NCBI GenBank assembly: GCA_018268415.1
Contig: JAFDWO010000008.1
Location: forward strand, 1 to 64,000
Direction: 5' to 3'
Length of the DNA: 64,000 nt
Origin: Actinomycetota bacterium
GTDB taxonomy: Bacteria > Actinomycetota > Thermoleophilia > Solirubrobacterales > 70-9
Below, piece after piece: positions 57,912 to 64,000 of the stretch (its first letter is position 1; each line of letters starts with the position of its first letter). The notes beneath the pieces were generated by a model that had not been told where the DNA came from, did no database searches, and saw only the letters and a list, made by a program, of their open reading frames with translations. Both the position numbers and the translations under genes were made by a program.

Positions 57912-60851
57912 ATGAACTCACGCAAGCTCGTACTCCCGCTCCTGGTCGCCGTTGCCTGTGTGGCGCTGGCCTCGATCCCCGCCTGGGGATCGGCCGCGCC
58001 GAAGCACAAGGCCTCCGGCAAGGCCGCCACGAAGCCGCTGCGGATCGCCTCGGTCGCGGTCGGCACCAAGGCCGGCCCGCTCACCCTGAAGGTCCGCGCC
58101 AACGTCCACGCCCAGGTCGAGCTGAAGGTTAACGGGCAAAAGGTCCGCCACCCGTTCCAGTCGACGAGTGAGGCGCTGCAGCAGATCGAATTGCGCACCA
58201 CCGACGGCCTGCGCGCGGGGCCGAACAGGCTGCGCCTGCGCGCGGTCCGCGCGGGCGTCGTCAGCACCGCCGTGCGCACCGTCACCGTTCCCCGCTGGGC
58301 GCTCCGCGCCGACGCCGGCGAAGACAGCTCGACCTACGTCGACACCCATACCCGCCTCGGCACCCGGCCCCCGCTCGGCGCCGCCCGCGCCCAGGTCAAG
58401 TACACCTGGAAGGTGATCCGCGGACCGCGCGGCGCGCAGGCGAAGCTGGTCGGTCACGGCAAGGCGCAACCGCTGCTGCGGGCGAGTGAGGCGGGTACCT
58501 ACGTGCTGCAGGAGGAAGTGGATCCGGCCACGCCGGGCGAACCCACTTCCTATGACCAGGTCTCGGTGCCGGTCGCCGCCGACGTGCCGCCGATCGGGCT
58601 GAAGTTCGACGCCGACCGGAACGGTCAGATCGGGATCGGCGACAAAGGGTTCGGGTCGCTCGGGACCAGCGGCCTCGGCTACGCGATCGTCGAACGCACC
58701 ACCGGCGTGGTGGTCGGCTCGGGACACGCCGACGACTCCGGTGGCGGCATGGGCACGCTGAACTCACTCGCCGACAAGTACGGCAACAGCGCCAACTTCA
58801 TGCGTTATCTGATGATCCTCAGCGGCAGCCACGGCATCTCGAAGGACCAGCTCGGTGCCTTCGCGGGAGTGCTGAAGAAGATCGGCGTGGCGCTGCCGAC
58901 GGAAGGGAACTTCCTGGCGCTCGAAGCCGGCCTCCCGTTCTCGGTCGTCGGCGTCCCCGGCGCCCCGGCGGGCGCCGCCACCACCCGGATCCCGGGCGGC
59001 GGCTACACCCCGCCGATCTCCGGCGCGATGACCGGGTACCTGCAGAAGAACCAGGCGGTCAACACCGACGGGGCGCCGATCTACGAATACGTCGCCGGTG
59101 AAAACGTCGAATACGACACCCGCGCCACCGGCAGCACCTCGACCAAGAACGTGATGACCGTCAACGGTCAGAAATACGAAGTCTCGCTGCCCACCGGGGC
59201 GACCGCGGGGTTCCAGCTGGTGGTGCTCGAGAGCCTCACCCTGCGGCAGATCACCAACGCGGTGCTGGTCACCAACGCGGCGGGCGGGTCCGACCGCACC
59301 CGCCAGGAAGAAGTGGCGAAAACGCTGCGCACCGAAACCGGCAAACCGGGGGGCCCGGTGGTCCTCCTGCAGACGATCGGCAAGCCGAAGGCGGCGGGTC
59401 CGGAGTGGGCCGGGATCGTCAGTCAGATGACCAACTACGGTGCCAACCCGCAGCTCATCAACGCGCTCAACGGCACCACCGAATACGCCTTCGTCGGTCG
59501 CTATGGCGCGGAAGCGCCGCCCGCCGAATCGAGTACCGCCCAGGACAACAACACCTACATGGGGCAGGCGCCACCGCCCGCCCACCTGATCGGCGTGCTC
59601 GCCCGGAGCCGCACCTCCAACTTCGTTCCCAACGTATCCAGCACGCCGCCGACCAACCGGCCCGGTGGCCTGGTCAACATCGCGCTGATGAAGGCCGCCT
59701 ACCAGGCACCGCAGGCGTGGCCCGAACTGGCACCGGGCGTGAACCGTGTCGAAGCCTCGAGCGCGGCGTATTACCTTTGCCGAGGCCTGAACTTCTGTCA
59801 GTGGACCGACAGCTGTGACTCGATCCGCGAATGCTTCTGGAAGAAGTACAACTCCGACTGGTCGGCGAAGGCGAGCAAACTGGCCGACATCAAATTCGCC
59901 CCCGGCAACGGCTTCACCGAGGCGACCTTCAACACGGTAAGCACCCAGCTCAAGCTCGAGACCGAGAAGGTCGCCGAGGTTCACACCTGGTTGACCAAAC
60001 TGATGGCGCCGGTGGAACAGACGTCGGGATCCTCCTACGTCGACCTCCAGACGATCGGCAAAAAAGTGTGGGAATCGGTCCAACGGCCGGCCGCCGACAA
60101 CACCACCTCATGGGTGCTCGGCCTGCTCGGCAAAGCCGCCGCGCTCGGCGGGTTCGCACCGCCGCCGGCGAGCTCGGCCGCGGCCGGGGTCTCGGCCGCC
60201 TTCGGCCTCGCCTCCTACCTCTCGAACAAGAGCGGCCAGCCGATCCTCGGCACGGCGATCAAGGTCCGCAGCGACCAACTGGCCGACGAAATCTACAAAC
60301 GGGTCCAGCTGGCGCGGGAAGAGACCACCGCGCTCGGGATGCTGATCGTCAGCGACTACGGGAAGCTGACCGCCACCTACCCGCACATCGACTCCGATTG
60401 GTCGGCGCCCGACGCCGCGCGGGCCGACGAAGCGCTCACCACCGCGGCGAAGCAGTGGTTCTACGAAGCGCTGATCCCGACCGCCTACCCCTACCTGCTC
60501 CGCGCGACCGGGGTGTCCAACGCCCGCAGCCTCGAATGCCGCCTGCCGAGCGATCGGCGTGCCTGGCCGAACCAGCCCGACCAGGACCAGGTGAACGCGA
60601 TCACCGGCTATGACACCAGCGGCAACCCGATCACCTCGGTCTTCTACTTCACCCAGGGGATCGGCGGCGGCTCCTCGCCGACGGCCTCGCTCGGCGACGA
60701 CATGTTCCGCCAGCCCAACGACAAAGACCATCCAGGGCTCGGGATGGAGAAGCTGAACTTCTTCACCGCCCGGGTCTTCAACGGGGAAATCGCCCACGCG
60801 ATCAACAACTCAAGCGTGTGCTCGGTCGGCTGGCTGCCGGGCAAGTACTGA
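57912..60851 (+). CDS. Large secreted protein of unknown function
   Basis: 979 residues. Signal peptide MNSRKLVLPLLVAVACVALA ending near GSAAP, an N-terminal pair of Ig/PKD-like domains (about 45-230; VRANVHAQVELKVNGQKV, YTWKVIRGPRGAQAKLVGHG), and a long mixed region. A region with YYLCRGLNFCQWTDSCDSIR is Cys-rich, and the C-terminal third is helical. I cannot assign a function. It starts 12 bases after the previous secreted gene. Mostly GAA for Glu. Confidence 0.78.
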   Translation: MNSRKLVLPLLVAVACVALASIPAWGSAAPKHKASGKAATKPLRIASVAVGTKAGPLTLKVRANVHAQVELKVNGQKVRHPFQSTSEALQQIELRTTDGLRAGPNRLRLRAVRAGVVSTAVRTVTVPRWALRADAGEDSSTYVDTHTRLGTRPPLGAARAQVKYTWKVIRGPRGAQAKLVGHGKAQPLLRASEAGTYVLQEEVDPATPGEPTSYDQVSVPVAADVPPIGLKFDADRNGQIGIGDKGFGSLGTSGLGYAIVERTTGVVVGSGHADDSGGGMGTLNSLADKYGNSANFMRYLMILSGSHGISKDQLGAFAGVLKKIGVALPTEGNFLALEAGLPFSVVGVPGAPAGAATTRIPGGGYTPPISGAMTGYLQKNQAVNTDGAPIYEYVAGENVEYDTRATGSTSTKNVMTVNGQKYEVSLPTGATAGFQLVVLESLTLRQITNAVLVTNAAGGSDRTRQEEVAKTLRTETGKPGGPVVLLQTIGKPKAAGPEWAGIVSQMTNYGANPQLINALNGTTEYAFVGRYGAEAPPAESSTAQDNNTYMGQAPPPAHLIGVLARSRTSNFVPNVSSTPPTNRPGGLVNIALMKAAYQAPQAWPELAPGVNRVEASSAAYYLCRGLNFCQWTDSCDSIRECFWKKYNSDWSAKASKLADIKFAPGNGFTEATFNTVSTQLKLETEKVAEVHTWLTKLMAPVEQTSGSSYVDLQTIGKKVWESVQRPAADNTTSWVLGLLGKAAALGGFAPPPASSAAAGVSAAFGLASYLSNKSGQPILGTAIKVRSDQLADEIYKRVQLAREETTALGMLIVSDYGKLTATYPHIDSDWSAPDAARADEALTTAAKQWFYEALIPTAYPYLLRATGVSNARSLECRLPSDRRAWPNQPDQDQVNAITGYDTSGNPITSVFYFTQGIGGGSSPTASLGDDMFRQPNDKDHPGLGMEKLNFFTARVFNGEIAHAINNSSVCSVGWLPGKY

Positions 60852-60890
60852 GCAGACGGTGGGGTGCGGTCGCGGGTGGGCGCCCTGGCT

Positions 60891-61736
60891 ATGATGCCGC
60901 CCGTGGGGAGCGGAACGCCCAAGTCCAAGCTCGGCCGACAGGCGCGACTGCGGGTTGCCGCGCTTCTCACGCTGGTGTCGGCGCTGGTGATCCCGGTATC
61001 CGCGGGGGCGGAAATCTACAACCCGACCACCGCCGAATACATCCCGACGAGCTACTACTACCCGCCGCCGGCGCCCTCTTACGAACCGCCACCGATGTAC
61101 TTTCCGCCGCTGCCGCTGAGCGTCGCGGAAACCGGTGGGGGAGGCTCGAAGGGCGACAGCGGCTCCTCGGGCGACGCACGGTCGGCCCGCGAGGAAAAGA
61201 TCCTCGGCTACCACCGCTCGGCGAAGGTGAGCCGACAGGCGGTGCGGGAGATGGCCGCCCTGTTCGCCAAGCGCCTCGGCAAGGGGAACTTCGACCGCGC
61301 CCGCTTCATCAAGGAGGCGGACAAGGGCACGTTTCGCACCGCGTTCCACAAGCTGATCGCGCCGCTCGGCTGGTCGGACACCAACCTCGCCGACGCCCTC
61401 GCGGCGTTCACCGTCTCCTCCTACATGGTCGCCAACGGCACCGTCGAACTCACCGCCACCGAACAGGCTGGGGCCGGGGCGGTCGACCGCAAGATCCGTG
61501 AGCACCTCCTCGCCGATCCCCGAATGCGCAAGATCTCCGCCCGCGCCAAGCAGATGGCGACCGAACGGCTGAGCACGATCACGGTGGTGCAGCTGGTGCA
61601 GTTCGCCGCCGGTGATCCGACCGCGCGCGCCGCGCAGGTCGAAGCGACCCGGCGGGCCGGCCTGAAGACGTTCAAGGGCGACCTGGCAAGCGTTCAGCTC
61701 GGCGCCGACGGCTTCGAATCCCGCGTCGCCGAATAG
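60891..61736 (+). CDS. Secreted Tyr/Pro-rich protein, DUF6683-like
   Basis: 281 residues. Signal peptide (VAALLTLVSALVIPVSAGAE), then a Tyr/Pro-rich spacer (YYYPPPAPSYEPPPMYFPPL). The helical domain from about 120 reads AALFAKRLGKGNFDRARFIK, FTVSSYMVANGTVELTATEQ and TERLSTITVVQLVQF. The domain resembles DUF6683 as I remember it. ATG 60891 (or 60894) is chosen; no clear ribosome-binding site. Third gene of the secreted-protein run 56988-61736. Confidence 0.68.
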   Translation: MMPPVGSGTPKSKLGRQARLRVAALLTLVSALVIPVSAGAEIYNPTTAEYIPTSYYYPPPAPSYEPPPMYFPPLPLSVAETGGGGSKGDSGSSGDARSAREEKILGYHRSAKVSRQAVREMAALFAKRLGKGNFDRARFIKEADKGTFRTAFHKLIAPLGWSDTNLADALAAFTVSSYMVANGTVELTATEQAGAGAVDRKIREHLLADPRMRKISARAKQMATERLSTITVVQLVQFAAGDPTARAAQVEATRRAGLKTFKGDLASVQLGADGFESRVAE

Positions 61737-61793
61737 AACCTTCGACGGTCGAGGCGGCGGGACCTCTGGGGGGCTCGCGCACGTAACACGTAT

Positions 61794-62438
61794 GTGGCGG
61801 TTGACTTCGCAGCCGGCGGCTCCCAGGCTGGGACGGTGCTCTGGAGTGGTGGAGAGGATGGGGGCGTCGGCGCGGCGCTTCGTCTCGGCGTCGAGGACGG
61901 TGCGGCCGGGACGGCGTCGCGCGGCGACGCGACGCTGGTGCGGGCGGCGCAGCGTGGCTCCGAGGAGGCGGTCGAGGCGCTCTTTCGCCGGCACTGGCGC
62001 CGCGCCCATCGGGCCGCCTACCTGATCGTCCGCGACGCCGACGCCGCCGAGGACATCGCGCAGGAGGGATTCCTGGCGGCGCTGCGGGCGCTCGACCGCT
62101 TCGACCGGCGGCGGCCGTTCCGGCCGTGGCTGCACCGGATCGTCGTCAACCGGGCGATCGACCACGCCCGCGCCCGGGCGCTGCGACGCGAGGTGGGGGA
62201 GGAGGCCGCGGGCGAGATCACGGCCGCCGACGGGGAAGTCGGCCTCGATCCGGACCTCTACGCGGCGCTGGCCCAGCTCGATGCCGAGCAGCGGGCCGCG
62301 ATCGTCCTCCGTCACCTTCTCGGATACACGCCGGGGGAGATCGCGCGGATGCTCGATCTCCCGCGCGGCACCGTGAACTCGCGCCTGCGCCGCGGCCTCG
62401 ACCGGCTCGCCGCGAGCCTGGACGGGGTGCTCGGATGA
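61794..62438 (+). CDS. ECF RNA polymerase sigma factor
   Basis: 214 residues. Region 2 at about 50-115 (LVRAAQRGSEEAVEALFRRH, DADAAEDIAQEGFLAALRAL) and region 4 at about 150-205 (LDAEQRAAIVLRHLLGYTPG, EIARMLDLPRGTVNSRLRRG). It directs transcription of a stress or envelope regulon. The N-terminal 40 residues are low in complexity, so the start (GTG 61794) is uncertain. Its TGA overlaps the ATG of the next gene (ATGA), as with cognate anti-sigma factors. Confidence 0.88.
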   Translation: MAVDFAAGGSQAGTVLWSGGEDGGVGAALRLGVEDGAAGTASRGDATLVRAAQRGSEEAVEALFRRHWRRAHRAAYLIVRDADAAEDIAQEGFLAALRALDRFDRRRPFRPWLHRIVVNRAIDHARARALRREVGEEAAGEITAADGEVGLDPDLYAALAQLDAEQRAAIVLRHLLGYTPGEIARMLDLPRGTVNSRLRRGLDRLAASLDGVLG

Positions 62439-63628
62439 CCGACCGCGACCGTCGCCTCCGCGATGCTCTCCAGGGCGTCCGCGTGCCCGACGAGACCGCC
62501 GCCGAAGACCGCGCCTGGCGGGTGGTCGCCGCCGCACCGGTGACCGGACCCCGCGTCGCGGCCGGTCGGCGACATCGCCGGCGCGCCCTCCAGGCCGCGC
62601 TCGCGCTGGCGCTGATCGCCCTGGTCGTCAGTCCCGCGGGCGCCTCGGTCCGCCACTGGGTCGCTGCCCGGATCGAACCGGGGGCGCCTCGCGCCAAGCC
62701 GGTCCTCTCGAGCCTGCCTGGTGTGGGTTCGCTGTTGGTCGACTCCGCCCAGGGTCCATGGGTCGTCCACCCTGACGGCTCCAAGCGCCTGCTGGGCAGG
62801 TGGAGAGAAGCGAGCTGGTCCCCGCACGGCCGCTTCGCCGTGGTCACCGGGGGGCACGAACTGGCGGCGATCGAACCCGACGGGACCGCGCGCTGGACGC
62901 TGACCCGGCCGGGCAGGGTGGGGGAGGCGCGCTGGAACGGGCCGGACGGCTACCGGATCGCCTACCTCGAAGGGAGCGCGCTGCGGGTGGTCGCCGGCGA
63001 CGGGACCGGCGATCGCGGCCTCGCCCGCAACGTGGCGCGCGTTGCTCCGGCCTGGCGGCCCGGCCCGGCCCACGTGCTCGCCTATGTCACCGACCGGGGA
63101 GCCGTGGTGGCCGTGCGCGCCGACTCCCGCCGCGGCGTCTTCGCGACCGGGCCGGGCGATGCTGTCGCCTCCCTGCAATGGGTCGGTGACCGTCTCCTCG
63201 TCACCCGCGCGAACCGCCTCCAGTTGCTCGGCCCCTCAGGGAAGCTGCTCTGGACCTGGGCGCCGCCGCCGGGCGCGCGCCTGAGGTCGGCGACCGCGGC
63301 TCCTGCCGGAGGCACCGCGGCTCCCGACGGAGGTCGCGTCGCCGCAGTCGTGCGCCAAGGTTCGACCAGCCGGGTCCTCCTGGTCTCGAAGGGCCACGCC
63401 GCTCGGGTCCTCTTCGCCGGGCCCGGGGCCTTTGCCCCGCCGCGCTGGTCCCCCGACGGCGCCTGGCTCCTGCTCCCCTGGCGGAGCGCCGACCAGTGGC
63501 TCTTCCTTCACCCCGCCGGCGGGCCACCGAAGCCCCACGCCGTCGCCAACGTCGCCGCCCAGTTCTCCCCGGGCGACCCGACCGGCGCAAGGTTCCCGAC
63601 GGTGGCCGGCTGGTCACGGTCGCGCTAG
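62435..63628 (+). CDS. Membrane-anchored beta-propeller protein, putative anti-sigma factor
   Basis: 397 residues. A charged cytoplasmic N-terminus (MTDRDRRLRDALQGVRVPDE), one membrane helix (LQAALALALIALVVSPAGAS, about 51-70), then an extracytoplasmic six- or seven-bladed propeller (ASWSPHGRFAVVTGGHELAA, PRWSPDGAWLLLPWRSADQW). The layout and ATGA coupling to the sigma factor suggest a membrane anti-sigma factor with a propeller sensor. The N-terminus has no classical zinc HxxxCxxC motif. Confidence 0.82.
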   Translation: MTDRDRRLRDALQGVRVPDETAAEDRAWRVVAAAPVTGPRVAAGRRHRRRALQAALALALIALVVSPAGASVRHWVAARIEPGAPRAKPVLSSLPGVGSLLVDSAQGPWVVHPDGSKRLLGRWREASWSPHGRFAVVTGGHELAAIEPDGTARWTLTRPGRVGEARWNGPDGYRIAYLEGSALRVVAGDGTGDRGLARNVARVAPAWRPGPAHVLAYVTDRGAVVAVRADSRRGVFATGPGDAVASLQWVGDRLLVTRANRLQLLGPSGKLLWTWAPPPGARLRSATAAPAGGTAAPDGGRVAAVVRQGSTSRVLLVSKGHAARVLFAGPGAFAPPRWSPDGAWLLLPWRSADQWLFLHPAGGPPKPHAVANVAAQFSPGDPTGARFPTVAGWSRSR

Positions 63629-63719
63629 CGGCGAGCCCGGAGACGGCACGAGCCCACCCGGCTCGGTGCCGACGGGCGGAAAGCCAGACGTAAGGCGGGG
63701 TTTCGGGCCGTGAACATGG

Positions 63720-64000
63720 GGTGATGACGGGGACGGGTGCGACCCCGGCCGTCCCACCCGTCCGAGATGCGTCCCGGGGTGCGTGGCGGCGCGACCCCGG
63801 CCCCCGCACCCGTCCGAGGTGCCGCGCGGGGCGCGTGGCGCCGCGACCCCGACCCCCGCACCCGTCCGTGTCGCGCCGCGGGGTGCGTGGCCCCCCGACC
63901 CCGACCTCCCGCACCCGTCCGAGATGGTCCCGGGCGCCTCATGGCGCTCCTGGCAGGCTGTGAGCGCCATGAGGCGCCCGGGACGGGAGGGTCGTGGGGA
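63720..64000 (+). repeat. Dispersed hairpin repeat, copy 3 (R3)
   Basis: Third R copy, same orientation as R2, running off the window. About four tandem units of 55-60 bp (63737-63925) with CGTCCGAG cores precede a perfect hairpin with 22-bp arms (63928-63949 and 63962-63983) and loop CTGGCAGGCTGT. Confidence 0.88.

Overview
The window is GC-rich bacterial DNA with actinobacterial gene content and codon use. A member of the Thermoleophilia (Solirubrobacterales-like) is my best guess. The pointers are a fused ThiS-ThiG protein, an acidic low-complexity protein beginning MSILDDAIREHLELKR, very large secreted Ig-like/beta-propeller proteins with Lys-rich tails, and a replication-relaxation/coupling-ATPase/Xis/Int mobile module. 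This placement is an inference from memory of protein families.

Layout. (1) 1-10.6 kb is ordinary chromosome: a NUDIX hydrolase, tRNA-Ala(TGC), a DrrAB-type ABC exporter, an acidic unknown protein, dihydrolipoyl dehydrogenase, and thiamin genes (thiE divergent from a TPP riboswitch, thiO and a thiS-thiG fusion). Non-coding stretches carry a dispersed repeat with a 22-bp-arm hairpin (copies at 1-384, 4555-4812 and 63720-64000) and a run of other hairpins near 5 kb. (2) 10640-56393 is bounded by a 43-bp duplication of the 5' half of tRNA-Lys(TTT). The left end keeps only that half and the right end holds the intact tRNA. Short CATTCCCTAG repeats sit just inside both ends. I read this as one integrated element of about 45.7 kb. 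(3) 56.4-63.6 kb is chromosome again: a HesB-like protein without cysteines, three secreted proteins, and an ECF sigma factor coupled to a membrane beta-propeller protein.

Inside the element. The left third is a defence-like cargo region. A five-gene run encodes a zinc-ribbon protein, a coiled-coil TIR protein, a HELEH metallopeptidase-like protein, a protein with two complementary RusA-like halves, and an HNH-like nuclease. Around it lie a PLD-like protein, a TPR-CHAT caspase-like protein, a second TIR protein, and a sigma-70-like factor whose leader can fold into a three-way-junction RNA that hides its ribosome-binding site. A LexA box lies in a promoter for a small zinc-finger protein coupled to a 114-residue protein, divergent from the second TIR operon. 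A DUF433/DUF5615 toxin-antitoxin pair follows. The middle holds an orphan solute-binding lipoprotein, two giant secreted proteins, two PucR-like regulators and smaller genes. The right end is the mobility module (replication-relaxation protein, TraG/FtsK-like ATPase, Xis-like protein, tyrosine recombinase, XRE regulator) followed by an AbiE pair next to attR. I saw no relaxase, so self-transfer is not shown.

Several non-coding families recur inside the element. One is a ~128-bp structured element (two copies with compensatory changes). Another is a ~75-bp hairpin repeat (four copies, one lying in frame inside the replication-relaxation gene). A third is a ~57-bp palindromic motif (two copies). 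Together with the sigma-factor leader RNA and the TIR/peptidase/RusA-like/HNH operon, these are the least familiar features of the window.
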